Assembly: GCA_938074045.1 (NCBI GenBank)
Contig: CALJGI010000004.1
Coordinates: 248,001 to 312,000, forward strand
Length of the DNA: 64,000 nt
Source of the DNA: an uncultured Halieaceae bacterium
GTDB lineage: Bacteria > Pseudomonadota > Gammaproteobacteria > Pseudomonadales > Halieaceae
Direction of reading: 5' to 3'
Shown here: positions 38,558 through 51,058 of the stretch, piece after piece
Layout of the letters: the number at the start of each line of letters is the position of its first letter
Numbering within the stretch: position 1 is the stretch's first letter
The notes under the pieces: generated by a model
Seen by the model: only the letters and a program-made list of their open reading frames with translations
The model's database searches: none
Told to the model about the DNA's origin: nothing
Translations under genes and position numbers: made by a program

Positions 38558-40444
38558 GTGAATACTGACAGGTCATACGACGTTATCGTTATTGGCGGTG
38601 GACATGCTGGCACAGAGGCCTCCCTCGCTGCAGCAAGAACGGGCGCTAACACACTGTTGCTCACTCACAGCATAGAGACGCTGGGCCAAATGAGCTGTAA
38701 TCCCGCGATCGGAGGTATTGGGAAAACTCATCTTGTCAAAGAAATAGATGCTCTCGGTGGCGCCATGGCTACAGCGACCGACCATGCTGGTATCCAGTTC
38801 AGGGTTCTCAATGCCCGCAAGGGTCCGGCAGTAAGGGCCACACGAGCTCAGGCAGACAGGGAGCTCTACCGGACAGCCATTAGACAGATTCTAGAGTCAC
38901 AGCCAAATCTCACGATTTATGCCGCCGCAGTTGATGACCTTAAAATCGAAGGTTCAGAAATCCGTGGTGTAATAACAGCAGATGGACAAACCTTTAGTGC
39001 AAGTTCAGTTGTACTCACCGTGGGCACATTCCTGGGTGGCCTGCTCCATATTGGGTTGGAAACGAGTGAAGGCGGCAGAGTCGGAGATCCTCCCTCCAAC
39101 CAGTTGGCGAAACGACTGCGAGCATTACCTTTCAGGGTAGGGCGACTCAAGACGGGCACCCCACCCAGACTAGATGCCAATACAGTTGACTATTCGGCGA
39201 TGGCAGAACAATGGGGGGATGAGCCACGTCCTGTCATGTCTTTTCTCGGTGCCCGGGAACAACATCCAAAACAACGATGTTGCTGGATTACCCACACCAA
39301 TGAACACACCCATGACATTATCCGTTCAGGGTTGGATCGATCACCTATGTACAGCGGTGTTATTGAAGGTACCGGCCCTCGTTACTGCCCGTCCGTCGAG
39401 GATAAGATTCACCGCTTTGCCGATAAAACATCGCATCAGATCTTCGTAGAGCCGGAGGGGCTCAATAGCCAGGAACTGTATCCAAATGGTATTTCAACCA
39501 GCTTGCCGCTGGATGTTCAGGTGGCCATGGTGAAATCTATTGTTGGTTTTGAGCAAGCCAGAATATCGCAACCTGGATACGCAATTGAATACGATTTCTT
39601 TGATCCGCGCGACTTGTCGAGAAGTCTGGAGACCAAATTTATCAATGGCTTGTACTTTGCTGGCCAGATCAATGGCACAACGGGTTATGAGGAAGCGGCT
39701 TCGCAGGGCCTGGTCGCCGGCCTAAATGCGGCTCGGCGCGTAACAGGTGAGCTTCCCTGGTGTCCGCGGCGGGATGAGGCTTATATCGGTGTACTGATAG
39801 ATGATTTGATAACAATGGGTACGCTGGAACCCTATCGTATGTTCACTTCCAGGGCGGAGTATCGTTTGTTACTTCGAGAGGACAATGCCGACTTGAGATT
39901 GACGCCAATCGGACGAGATTTGGGCCTGGTCGACGATGCCCGATGGCGTCGTTTCGAGCAAAAAAGACAGGCCATCAGCTTTGAGCAGGAGCGGCTCGAA
40001 TCTACCTGGATTCAACCGGGATCTGCAGAGGCGTCAACTATCGAAGAAAAACTGCCGAACATCTTGAGTCGGGAATACAATCTTGCAGAGCTGCTGCGCC
40101 GACCGGAACTTGGGTACGACGATGTCGGTGGTTTGAAAGGCGAACCGCAAACGGACGAAGAGGTTCGAAATCAGATAGAGATACAGGCACGGTATGCCGG
40201 CTATATCGACAGGCAGGAGGATGAAGTAGCCCGCTTAAAGCGCCATGAGAGCCTGTTGTTGCCCGCGACCCTGGATTACGGAGATGTTGCTGGTCTGTCT
40301 AATGAGGTAAGGCAGAAACTTGTTGCTCAGCGGCCAGAATCATTGGCACAGGCCTCCAGAATTCCAGGAATTACACCAGCAGCCATATCGATACTGTTGG
40401 TTCACCTCAAAAAGCAGGGATTAATCGAGCGCAAGATCGCCTGA
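38558..40444 (+). CDS. mnmG: tRNA uridine-5-carboxymethylaminomethyl(34) synthesis enzyme MnmG
   Basis: A 628-residue FAD enzyme, partner of MnmE. The FAD site [19 protein letters not shown] is at about residue 10; signature blocks [15 protein letters not shown] (about 271) and [20 protein letters not shown] (about 369) are present, and the C-terminal MnmE-binding helical domain follows from about 550. GTG start selected by AGGA 7 nt upstream. rsmG follows after 8 nt. Confidence 0.98.
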   Translation: MNTDRSYDVIVIGGGHAGTEASLAAARTGANTLLLTHSIETLGQMSCNPAIGGIGKTHLVKEIDALGGAMATATDHAGIQFRVLNARKGPAVRATRAQADRELYRTAIRQILESQPNLTIYAAAVDDLKIEGSEIRGVITADGQTFSASSVVLTVGTFLGGLLHIGLETSEGGRVGDPPSNQLAKRLRALPFRVGRLKTGTPPRLDANTVDYSAMAEQWGDEPRPVMSFLGAREQHPKQRCCWITHTNEHTHDIIRSGLDRSPMYSGVIEGTGPRYCPSVEDKIHRFADKTSHQIFVEPEGLNSQELYPNGISTSLPLDVQVAMVKSIVGFEQARISQPGYAIEYDFFDPRDLSRSLETKFINGLYFAGQINGTTGYEEAASQGLVAGLNAARRVTGELPWCPRRDEAYIGVLIDDLITMGTLEPYRMFTSRAEYRLLLREDNADLRLTPIGRDLGLVDDARWRRFEQKRQAISFEQERLESTWIQPGSAEASTIEEKLPNILSREYNLAELLRRPELGYDDVGGLKGEPQTDEEVRNQIEIQARYAGYIDRQEDEVARLKRHESLLLPATLDYGDVAGLSNEVRQKLVAQRPESLAQASRIPGITPAAISILLVHLKKQGLIERKIA

Positions 40445-40452
40445 ATTGGAAG

Positions 40453-41085
40453 ATGCCTACATCACGCAAACTGTTGGTGAGTGGCTTGGAGGCGATGGGC
40501 TTAGAGCTCACTGAACCCCAGCACGATAAGTTGATTGAATACCTGCAGTTGTTGCTCAAATGGAACGAGCATTTCAACCTGACATCAGTTCGCGATGAGC
40601 AGGAAGCAGTCCACAGGCATCTCCTCGATAGCCTGGCTTGCGTGCAGTATCTTGAGGGCGAACATTATCTCGATGTTGGCAGCGGTGCTGGTTTGCCAGG
40701 TATCCCCATCAGCATCGCGTTGCCTGATGCCAGAGTAGACTGTATGGACAGCAACGGGAAGAAGACCAGATTTATCCGTCAGGCGGTGTCTGATTTGGGC
40801 CTGAACAATGTCGCGGTTATCCAATCTCGAGTTGAAGAATTTCGCTTCGAGCTGGGCTATGATGCTGTGCTGTCCAGAGCGTTCTCAGATTTACCTCAGA
40901 TGTTGGCGCTTTGTGGACACTTGTGTCGGTCGGGGGGGCGGTTCTATGCGATGAAAGGAGTAGACCCCCGCGAGGAAACAGCGGTCTTGGGAAAGGAGTA
41001 TATCGTTTCCCAGCTTCACAAGATTAATGTGCCTGGACTGGAAGAGCAGCGGCATCTGGTGGTCATAGAAAGGATGACAAAATGA
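40453..41085 (+). CDS. rsmG: 16S rRNA m7G527 methyltransferase
   Basis: A 210-residue SAM-dependent methyltransferase for the 530 loop of 16S rRNA. The SAM site YLDVGSGAGLPGIPISI is at about residue 74, and the upstream block WNEHFNLTSVRDEQEAVHRHLLDSL is typical. Same transcript as mnmG; parA starts 25 nt downstream. Confidence 0.97.
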   Translation: MPTSRKLLVSGLEAMGLELTEPQHDKLIEYLQLLLKWNEHFNLTSVRDEQEAVHRHLLDSLACVQYLEGEHYLDVGSGAGLPGIPISIALPDARVDCMDSNGKKTRFIRQAVSDLGLNNVAVIQSRVEEFRFELGYDAVLSRAFSDLPQMLALCGHLCRSGGRFYAMKGVDPREETAVLGKEYIVSQLHKINVPGLEEQRHLVVIERMTK

Positions 41086-41110
41086 TTAATGTGTTAGGAG
41101 CACCGAAGCA

Positions 41111-41923
41111 TTGACCACGATTCTGGCAATTGCCAATCAGAAGGGTGGGGTTGGAAAAACCACAACCTGTGTCAATCTCGCCGCGTCGCTGGCTGCTACG
41201 CGAAAAAAAGTTTTACTGATAGATCTGGATCCTCAGGGCAATGCGACTATGGGTAGTGGCATTGCCAAAAATGAACTGGAGATCAGCGTTTATGATGTGC
41301 TGGTGACAGGTATGGACATTGATGCTGCGAGTGTCCGATCAGACGCTGGTGGTTATGATGTGCTCCCGGCCAATGGCGATCTTACAGCAGCCGAAGTGGA
41401 ACTAATGCAGATTGCCCAGCGCGAGCGCCGGCTGGCATATGCCCTGGGCAGAGTGGCGGGAAAATACGATTATGTGCTGATCGACTGTCCGCCCTCGCTG
41501 AATATGTTGACGCTTAACGGGCTAGTGGCGGCCGACGGTGTGCTCATTCCCATGCAGTGTGAATACTATGCGCTGGAGGGCTTATCCGCTCTTTTGGAAA
41601 CAGTACAGGGGGTGGCGAAGACGGTCAATCCTCGCCTGACAGTGGAGGGCCTCGTTCGTACTATGTACGATCCAAGGAACAGCCTGACTAATGAAGTGGC
41701 GGCACAGCTGCGAGAACACTTTGGAGACAAACTGTACCGCACGGCCATCCCGAGGAATGTGCGATTGGCAGAAGCACCTAGCTATGGGCTGCCAGCAATG
41801 GTGCATGACCGACATTCCACGGGTGCCAAGGCCTACCTGGCGCTGGCAGGTGAGTTGTTGCGTCGCGGGGATCAGAACGATACCAGCAACGTTGGCTCCA
41901 CGCAGGGTAACGGGGGAATTTAA
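41111..41923 (+). CDS. parA: Chromosome-partitioning ATPase ParA (Soj)
   Basis: A 270-residue deviant Walker ATPase; the site is NQKGGVGKTTTCVNLAASLA at residues 8-27, with DLDPQGNATMGSG (about 40) and DCPPSLNMLTLNGL (about 124). ParA dimers on the nucleoid pull ParB-parS complexes apart. TTG start at 41111 (ILAIANQKGG follows directly). It abuts parB with no gap. Lacks an N-terminal helix-turn-helix, so it is the chromosomal Soj type. Confidence 0.97.
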   Translation: MTTILAIANQKGGVGKTTTCVNLAASLAATRKKVLLIDLDPQGNATMGSGIAKNELEISVYDVLVTGMDIDAASVRSDAGGYDVLPANGDLTAAEVELMQIAQRERRLAYALGRVAGKYDYVLIDCPPSLNMLTLNGLVAADGVLIPMQCEYYALEGLSALLETVQGVAKTVNPRLTVEGLVRTMYDPRNSLTNEVAAQLREHFGDKLYRTAIPRNVRLAEAPSYGLPAMVHDRHSTGAKAYLALAGELLRRGDQNDTSNVGSTQGNGGI

Positions 41924-42796
41924 GTGGCAGCGAGAAAAAAAGGGCTGGGCCGTGGTCTAGATGCCTTGCTTGGTGCACAGGCGGGAGCATCTCAGAACCT
42001 GGCCGATGATGTGAATAAGGTTGGCAAGCTGCAGGAACTCCCGGTGGATGTCATCCACCGGGGCCGTTATCAACCGCGGAGGGACATGGATCCCGAGGCC
42101 CTTTCAGAACTGGCAGCCTCAATAAAACAACAAGGTGTTATGCAGCCAATTGTGGTGCGACCGATCGGTCCAGAAAAGTATGAAATTATTGCCGGTGAAC
42201 GGCGGTGGCGAGCCTGCCAGTTGGCGGGTCTGCACAGTATCCCTGTGGTTATCAAGGATGTGGCCGATGAAGCGGCCATTGCCATGGCCCTTATCGAAAA
42301 CATTCAGCGGGAAGATCTTAACCCCATAGAGGAAGCCGCATCACTACAGCGGTTGCTGCAGGAATTTGATCTCACCCAGCAGCAGGTGGCTGATGCAGTA
42401 GGTAAATCCCGATCTACGGTGACTAATTTGTTGCGTCTGATGACGCTGAGAGACGATGTGAGGATATTGCTGGAACACGGCGACATCGAAATGGGTCACG
42501 GTCGTGCACTTCTGGGATTACCTACCGAGCTGCAATCACAGGCAGCAGCGAAAGTTGTCGCCAGGGGGCTTTCCGTCAGACAGACAGAATCACTGGTGCG
42601 TGCCTTACAAAAACCCAAAGTCGGGCAACCACCGGTGGAATCAGGGGATGGAGATGTCAAACAGCTTGAACAGCAATTGGGTGAAACCCTCGGTGCAAAG
42701 GTCAGTATTCAGAACACAAAAAAAGGTAAGGGCAGGTTGGTCGTAACGTACAACTCTCTTGATGAACTGGATGGCATTTTGGCTCACATAAGTTGA
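41924..42796 (+). CDS. parB: Chromosome-partitioning protein ParB
   Basis: A 290-residue CTPase that binds parS. The N-terminal GLGRGLDALLG peptide contacts ParA; the ParB/Srx domain carries GRYQPRRDMD and GERRWRACQLAGL (about residue 90, CTP-binding), followed by ENIQREDLNPIEEA and a helix-turn-helix (LTQQQVADAVGKSRSTVTNLLRL, split between about 150-172). A C-terminal dimer domain ends the protein. GTG start directly after the parA stop. Its expected targets are the two parS sites in recF. Confidence 0.97.
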   Translation: MAARKKGLGRGLDALLGAQAGASQNLADDVNKVGKLQELPVDVIHRGRYQPRRDMDPEALSELAASIKQQGVMQPIVVRPIGPEKYEIIAGERRWRACQLAGLHSIPVVIKDVADEAAIAMALIENIQREDLNPIEEAASLQRLLQEFDLTQQQVADAVGKSRSTVTNLLRLMTLRDDVRILLEHGDIEMGHGRALLGLPTELQSQAAAKVVARGLSVRQTESLVRALQKPKVGQPPVESGDGDVKQLEQQLGETLGAKVSIQNTKKGKGRLVVTYNSLDELDGILAHIS

Positions 42797-42959
42797 GCCG
42801 ACCAATAATCACGAGCTCAGCAATCCCGTATATTGTACCAATTAAAATACTCGGCACTTCATGATGTGTTTTCGTGGCGCTGGTGCTGATAGTGGGCAGG
42901 TAATTCCGATAGCCGTCTAGAGACCTCGCCTGCGCTAGTTTGTATCCTTGGGTCAGCGG

Positions 42960-42988
42960 TTGTGCGTACAGACCTTTTTCCCTATAAT
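42960..42988 (+). promoter_or_regulatory. Probable atp operon promoter
   Basis: A perfect TATAAT (42983-42988) with TTGTGC (42960-42965) at a 17-nt spacer, followed by a GCGCGC discriminator. It lies 73 nt upstream of atpI in the 264-bp gap after parB. Confidence 0.5.
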
Positions 42989-43060
42989 GCGCGCGCTTGT
43001 GCCAGTGTGCTTTTGCAGCGTTTATTGGCCTGGTAGCCAGCTGTAAGAGGGCAGTTTCCG

Positions 43061-44366
<1,306 letters not shown>

Positions 44367-44397
44367 TTTTTCAACAAACTGTGTAGTACACATTTAG

Positions 44398-44634
<237 letters not shown>

Positions 44635-44711
44635 ACACAATTCGGACTCTTGTACCGCGGGGTAGTACAACCACCCCCAATTGTTAGCAGAGTTTCTGTG
44701 AGGAGCATCGC

Positions 44712-45182
44712 GTGAACATTAATCTTACGCTGTTTGGGCAAATGATCGCATTTGTCCTGTTCGTGTTGTTCTGCATGAAGTATGTATGGCCGCCCATTAT
44801 GGCGGCGATGCAGGAACGCGCGGAAAAAATTGCCGACGGTCTAGCCGCCGCCGATCGTGCCGGGCATGATCTGGAGCTGGCGCAGGAAAAAGCCGTAGAG
44901 CGATTGAAAGAAGCCAAAGCTGAGGCGGCTGGCATTATTGACGCAGCCAACAAGCGCGGCAATCAAATCGTCGAGGAAGCCAAAGATCAGGCTCGAGTCG
45001 AAGCGGAGCGTGTAAAAGCAGCCGCTCGGGCAGAGCTGGAGCAGGACATCAATCGGGCGCGTGAACAACTGCGCGGTCAGGTGTCGGCCCTGGCTCTGGC
45101 GGGAGCTGAGAAAGTACTGGCTGCGGAGATAGACGCCTCGGCTCACAATGAGCTTGTCGACAAGCTTGCCGCGGAGTTGTAA
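44712..45182 (+). CDS. atpF: F0F1 ATP synthase subunit b
   Basis: A 156-residue peripheral stalk protein with one N-terminal helix (about 5-25) and then a long charged right-handed coiled coil. It starts [20 protein letters not shown] as in E. coli AtpF. GTG start at 44712 after GAGGAG. The b dimer links subunit a to delta. Confidence 0.97.
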   Translation: MNINLTLFGQMIAFVLFVLFCMKYVWPPIMAAMQERAEKIADGLAAADRAGHDLELAQEKAVERLKEAKAEAAGIIDAANKRGNQIVEEAKDQARVEAERVKAAARAELEQDINRAREQLRGQVSALALAGAEKVLAAEIDASAHNELVDKLAAEL

Positions 45183-45193
45183 GAGAAGTAGCT

Positions 45194-45730
45194 ATGGCTG
45201 AATTAAGCACCCTGGCACGACCCTACGCCAAAGCGGCCTTCCAATACGCAGAAGGCGCAGATGGGCTGCAGTCCTGGTCTGAGCAGATTCATGCGGTGGC
45301 CGGGATTGTCAGTGATGACAAGGTGGCGACCTTGTTGGATACGCCGTCCTACACATCTTCTGCGCTGGCTGACATTGTATTGGGTCTAGCCGGCGACAGT
45401 GTGGACCATGCGGTCAGTAACTTCGTGCACGTACTGGCTGAAAACAAGCGGCTGAAACTGTTGCCGCAAATAGCCAACCTGTTTGAGCAGTTTAAAGCCA
45501 ACCGGGAACGCAGTGTGGACATCCAGCTTGTCTCAGCTTTTGAGCTGACGGAAGACACACAGCAAAAACTATCTGATGCACTGGCAGCCAGACTCGATCG
45601 CCGTGTAAATGTATCCGCCTCGTTGGATAGCTCCCTGTTGGGTGGTGTTCTGGTGCGGGCGGGAGACACTGTAATCGACGGTTCCGTGCGAGGTCGGCTA
45701 AACAAGCTGGCTGAAGCCATGAATTCCTAG
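45194..45730 (+). CDS. atpH: F0F1 ATP synthase subunit delta
   Basis: A 178-residue stalk protein: helical N-terminal domain ([13 protein letters not shown] at the start) and the conserved C-terminal block [23 protein letters not shown]. Connects the b stalk to the alpha subunits. Confidence 0.97.
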   Translation: MAELSTLARPYAKAAFQYAEGADGLQSWSEQIHAVAGIVSDDKVATLLDTPSYTSSALADIVLGLAGDSVDHAVSNFVHVLAENKRLKLLPQIANLFEQFKANRERSVDIQLVSAFELTEDTQQKLSDALAARLDRRVNVSASLDSSLLGGVLVRAGDTVIDGSVRGRLNKLAEAMNS

Positions 45731-45746
45731 GATTGAGGAAAACAGA

Positions 45747-47291
45747 ATGCAGCAACTGAACCCATCTGAAATTAGTGAAATCATCAAGCAGCGAATTTCG
45801 CAGCTTGATGTTAAAACCGAAGCCCAAAATGAAGGCACCATAGTGTCTGTCACCGATGGCGTTATTCGTATCCATGGTCTGGCCGACGTGATGTACGGGG
45901 AAATGATTGAATTTGAGGGCGGAGTCTACGGTATGGCTCTGAACCTTGAACGCGATTCTGTAGGCGCCATTGTTCTGGGTGATTATCTCAGCCTCGCCGA
46001 AGGTCAGTCTTGCAAGTGTACGGGCCGGATTCTTGAAGTCCCCGTCGGACCTGAGCTGCAGGGCCGGGTTGTTGACACGCTGGGCACACCTATTGACGGC
46101 AAAGGGCCTATTGATGTTCAACAAACAGACGCCTTGGAAAAAGTAGCACCGGGGGTAATTGATCGCCAGTCTGTTGACCAGCCCGTGCAAATAGGCCTGA
46201 AGGCTATTGATGCCATGGTGCCCATCGGTCGTGGCCAGCGCGAGCTGATCATCGGTGACCGTCAGGTCGGCAAAACCGCCATTGCGGTAGACGCCATCAT
46301 CAACCAGAAGGGCACAGGCATTAAGTGTGTCTACGTTGCTGTTGGCCAGAAAGCATCATCCGTTGCTGCGGTGGTTCGCAAGCTGGAAGAACATGGCGCT
46401 ATGGATCACACCATTATTGTGGCGGCTAATGCGTCTGATCCGGCGGCCATGCAGTTTTTGGCACCCTTTGCCGGGTGCACCATGGGCGAGTACTACCGCG
46501 ACCGCGGCGAAGATGCCCTTATTATTTATGATGATCTGACGAAGCAGGCCTGGGCCTATCGTCAGATTTCACTGCTGCTGCGTCGTCCCCCTGGTCGGGA
46601 AGCCTATCCTGGAGATGTATTTTATCTGCACTCCCGGTTGCTCGAACGTGCATCCAGGGTTAACGCGAACTACGTGGAAAAATTCACCAACGGCGAAGTT
46701 AAGGGGAAGACGGGTTCACTAACGGCGCTGCCCGTGATTGAAACACAGGCCGGAGACGTGTCCGCGTTTGTGCCGACCAACGTCATCTCCATTACCGATG
46801 GACAGATATTCCTCGATACGGATCTATTCAACGGCGGTGTGCGACCAGCGATGAATGCCGGTATCTCGGTTTCGCGGGTTGGTGGTGCTGCGCAGACAAA
46901 AATTATGAAGAAGCTGTCCGGTGGAATTCGTACCGCGCTGGCGCAGTACCGGGAGTTGGCTGCGTTCTCCCAGTTCGCATCTGATCTGGATGATGCTACC
47001 AAAGCACAGCTTGATCACGGTGAGCGCGTAACAGAATTGATGAAACAAGGTCAGTATTCGCCGCGCAGCATTGCGGACATGGGATTGGTTATTTATGCAG
47101 CTGACAATGGGTACTTGAAAGACGTCGAAGTGAACAAGGTGGGCGATTGGGAAGCGTCTCTTCTGTCCTATGTGCAGGCCGAACACGGCGACCTGATGAG
47201 CGGTATCGTAGATTCTGGTGATTATAGCGATGACATTGAGACTCAGTTCAAATCGATTCTCGATTCATTTACAGCAACCCAGACCTGGTAG
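45747..47291 (+). CDS. atpA: F0F1 ATP synthase subunit alpha
   Basis: A 514-residue regulatory nucleotide-binding subunit of F1. Walker [16 protein letters not shown] (about residue 169) and the signature [17 protein letters not shown] (about 365) are intact. It alternates with beta in the catalytic hexamer. Confidence 0.98.
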   Translation: MQQLNPSEISEIIKQRISQLDVKTEAQNEGTIVSVTDGVIRIHGLADVMYGEMIEFEGGVYGMALNLERDSVGAIVLGDYLSLAEGQSCKCTGRILEVPVGPELQGRVVDTLGTPIDGKGPIDVQQTDALEKVAPGVIDRQSVDQPVQIGLKAIDAMVPIGRGQRELIIGDRQVGKTAIAVDAIINQKGTGIKCVYVAVGQKASSVAAVVRKLEEHGAMDHTIIVAANASDPAAMQFLAPFAGCTMGEYYRDRGEDALIIYDDLTKQAWAYRQISLLLRRPPGREAYPGDVFYLHSRLLERASRVNANYVEKFTNGEVKGKTGSLTALPVIETQAGDVSAFVPTNVISITDGQIFLDTDLFNGGVRPAMNAGISVSRVGGAAQTKIMKKLSGGIRTALAQYRELAAFSQFASDLDDATKAQLDHGERVTELMKQGQYSPRSIADMGLVIYAADNGYLKDVEVNKVGDWEASLLSYVQAEHGDLMSGIVDSGDYSDDIETQFKSILDSFTATQTW

Positions 47292-47323
47292 ACAAGCCGA
47301 TTATTTCCGCGAAGGAGACATAA

Positions 47324-48187
47324 ATGGCAGTCGGTAAGGAAATCCGCACCAAGATTGCGAGTATTCAGAGCACACAGAAAATTACCAGTGCGATGGAGAT
47401 GGTCGCTGCGAGTAAGATGCGTAAAGCGCAGGACCGCATGGAAGTGGGCAAGCCATACGCCCGGCGTATGCGTTCGGTGGTTGGTCATATTGCCAACGCC
47501 AACCCCGAATACCAGCATATGTACATGTTGGAGCGAGAGGTGAAGCGTGTTGGTTTTATTGTCGTGGCGACGGACAGAGGTCTCTGCGGCGGTCTCAATA
47601 TAAACCTGTTCAAGGCGACTATTGCGTCCATGAGATCATGGGCCGATCAGGATATCGGTATTGATCTTTGCCTGATAGGGGCCAAGGGTGCAGCTTTTTT
47701 TGGCAGCTATGGTGGCAACATTGCCGCCGCCACCCGGGATATTGGCGAAGAGCCAGTGATCAGCGACATCATTGGCAGCGTAAAAACCATGCTGGATGCC
47801 TATAGCGATGGAACAATAGACAAGCTGTTTCTTGCGAGCAATGAATTCGTCAATACCATGACACAGAATCCGACTATCGAGCAATTGTTGCCGTTGCCGG
47901 CGGAAGACAGCAGTGAAATGAAACATCACTGGGATTATTTGTATGAGCCAGATGCACAGGAGCTGTTGGAAGGCCTTTTAACCCGGTACATCGAGTCTCA
48001 GGTTTACCAATCCATCGTTGAAAATGGAGCCTGTGAGCAGGCGGCACGCATGTTGGCCATGAAGAATGCGACGGAAAATGCCGGAGAGCTGATTGACGAC
48101 CTGCAGTTGGTTTACAACAAGGCCCGGCAGGCGGCTATTACGCAGGAATTGTCAGAAATCGTAAGCGGTGCAGCGGCCATCGGCTGA
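47324..48187 (+). CDS. atpG: F0F1 ATP synthase subunit gamma
   Basis: A 287-residue central rotor shaft. Both terminal helices of the coiled coil are recognisable: [20 protein letters not shown] at the start with AASKMRKAQ, and [15 protein letters not shown] near the C-terminus. [10 protein letters not shown] (about residue 81) is a further family signature. Confidence 0.98.
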   Translation: MAVGKEIRTKIASIQSTQKITSAMEMVAASKMRKAQDRMEVGKPYARRMRSVVGHIANANPEYQHMYMLEREVKRVGFIVVATDRGLCGGLNINLFKATIASMRSWADQDIGIDLCLIGAKGAAFFGSYGGNIAAATRDIGEEPVISDIIGSVKTMLDAYSDGTIDKLFLASNEFVNTMTQNPTIEQLLPLPAEDSSEMKHHWDYLYEPDAQELLEGLLTRYIESQVYQSIVENGACEQAARMLAMKNATENAGELIDDLQLVYNKARQAAITQELSEIVSGAAAIG

Positions 48188-48190
48188 TAA

Positions 48191-49645
<1,455 letters not shown>

Positions 49646-49666
49646 GACTAAAGGCAGGAATCTATT

Positions 49667-50098
49667 ATGGCCATGACGATACATTGCGACATTGTGAGTG
49701 CCGAGGAAGAAATTTTTTCCGGCCTCGCGCAGATGGTAGTTGCGACCGGTACCCTGGGGGAACTGGGTATCAGCTATGGCCATGCCCCGCTCCTGACCTC
49801 CCTGATTCCCGGACCCGTCCGCGTGGTGAAAGATGGCGGTGAAGAGCTGGTTTACTACGTAAGCGGCGGGTTTCTGGAAGTCCAACCCGGTGTTATATCC
49901 ATCCTTGCCGATACCGCATTGCGAGCGGACGACATGGATGAGGCCGCGGCTTTGGAAGCTCAGAAAGATGCTGAACATGCGCTGCACAACCAGACTGGAG
50001 AGTTCGACTATTCCCGCGCTGCCAGCCAGTTGGCAGAGGCTGCGGCACAACTGCGTACAATTCAGCAGATTCGGCGCAAGGCGCGGTCACGCGGTTAG
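49667..50098 (+). CDS. atpC: F0F1 ATP synthase subunit epsilon
   Basis: A 143-residue subunit with an N-terminal beta sandwich ([31 protein letters not shown]) and a C-terminal two-helix region that can inhibit ATP hydrolysis. Last gene of the atp operon; 63 nt from the convergent TrmB-family gene. No clear terminator is visible in that gap. Confidence 0.97.
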   Translation: MAMTIHCDIVSAEEEIFSGLAQMVVATGTLGELGISYGHAPLLTSLIPGPVRVVKDGGEELVYYVSGGFLEVQPGVISILADTALRADDMDEAAALEAQKDAEHALHNQTGEFDYSRAASQLAEAAAQLRTIQQIRRKARSRG

Positions 50099-50161
50099 CC
50101 AGGAGGGCGGGCGAACCAACCCACCCACCTCGTTTCCAGTTACTCCAGATCTGATTTCGTT

Positions 50162-50902
50162 CTAGATCAAACTCCACAGCGTGTCGAACAACAACTGCTG
50201 CGTAGCTGCGATGGCCGTCGAGTCAATAACAACGACCACCGGATAAGTCGAGTTTACCAGGGTGATAATAGCTACCTTTGGCGGGTATATCGCAATGTAA
50301 GACGCGTCGTGACCAGAGCCGGCTGGCAACCACTTTCGCTCCGCCAGTTCGGCCTCATCACCACCATCTCCGACAGCTATTACCCGTACTGCGATATTGC
50401 GAGCAACCCGTTGCCGGGTAAAGTTAGGAAAAGGGCGATACAGGTGGTCTCGCAGCGTCTTGGTAGAAATCACCGAGTACTGAGCACCAGGTAGACGCTC
50501 TGCGCTATCAAGAATGTCTCGCAAAACGAGCTCAACACCATCGTCCCCTTCATAAAACCGAACGTTACCGGGTGTAAAATCCGGTTTCAGGTTTTTCAAC
50601 CCCGGTACGATTTCGTTGCGCAGTTGCTCAAGGGCGTCGCTGAGAGCACTTTGTTTGCTTTCTGCCAGTGTAATCAGCCGCTCTGGGTCTTCGGCCAGAA
50701 AAACTCGGCGTTTTCCCTTGGGGAAGTAGCTGACAACGCCTTTGGCAGCGAGACTTTTAAGGGTTTCGTAGGTTGTACCCCGGTTGATGCCAGACGCTGC
50801 AGCTATATCACGAATCGATACCGGGCCTGATTCCAGCAAAGAAAGATAGATTGCGACCTCCCGTTCGGAGAGGCCTAGTTGCTGTAGTACCGGATATTTC
50901 AT
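50162..50902 (-). CDS. TrmB family transcriptional regulator
   Basis: A 246-residue protein with an N-terminal winged helix-turn-helix (about residues 1-75: LGLSEREVAIYLSLLESGPV, then GINRGTTYETLKSL) of the TrmB type and a C-terminal sensing domain (about 115-246) of the short bacterial form. TrmB proteins control sugar metabolism, best known in Archaea. It is divergent from glmU-glmS, and two inverted repeats lie between them, so control of UDP-GlcNAc precursor synthesis and of itself is a reasonable inference. In Pseudomonas a DeoR-type GlmR sits in this neighbourhood instead. One operator-like repeat starts 2 nt upstream of its start codon. Confidence 0.88.
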   Translation of the reverse strand: MKYPVLQQLGLSEREVAIYLSLLESGPVSIRDIAAASGINRGTTYETLKSLAAKGVVSYFPKGKRRVFLAEDPERLITLAESKQSALSDALEQLRNEIVPGLKNLKPDFTPGNVRFYEGDDGVELVLRDILDSAERLPGAQYSVISTKTLRDHLYRPFPNFTRQRVARNIAVRVIAVGDGGDEAELAERKWLPAGSGHDASYIAIYPPKVAIITLVNSTYPVVVVIDSTAIAATQQLLFDTLWSLI

Positions 50903-50903
50903 A

Positions 50904-50924
50904 TTGTCAAAAAATTTATGACAA
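50904..50924. promoter_or_regulatory. Operator-like inverted repeat A (TrmB-family side)
   Basis: TTGTCA and TGACAA separated by 9 AT-only bases, followed by GTTGTG. It lies immediately upstream of the regulator's start codon, where a ribosome site would be expected, so binding there would block expression (autoregulation). Confidence 0.55.
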
Positions 50925-50977
50925 GTTGTGTTGTATATAGCATATATATGATTATTCTTCGCTTCCAGAAGTTATTG

Positions 50978-51003
50978 TGTCAATAAAAAAAATGACATGT
51001 TGT
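50978..51003. promoter_or_regulatory. Operator-like inverted repeat B (glmU side)
   Basis: TGTCA and TGACA separated by 10 AT-only bases, followed by TGTTG. It resembles repeat A over about 25 positions, including the flanking GTTGT, at a 74-bp offset (about seven helical turns). About 60 nt upstream of the glmU start. Confidence 0.55.
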
Positions 51004-51058
51004 TTAATAGGGCGAATTTGTCGGTGTTTATCCTCCGTCCGCACTGGAGTTTTTGGCC

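Noticed and set aside
45492..46190. A 232-codon minus-strand frame opposite atpH/atpA
   Set aside because: It lies within highly conserved ATP synthase genes; the translation has no domain character.
50099..50161. Possible terminator between atpC and the TrmB-family gene
   Set aside because: GGGCGGG and CCCACCC can pair only imperfectly and no U-tract follows on either strand.
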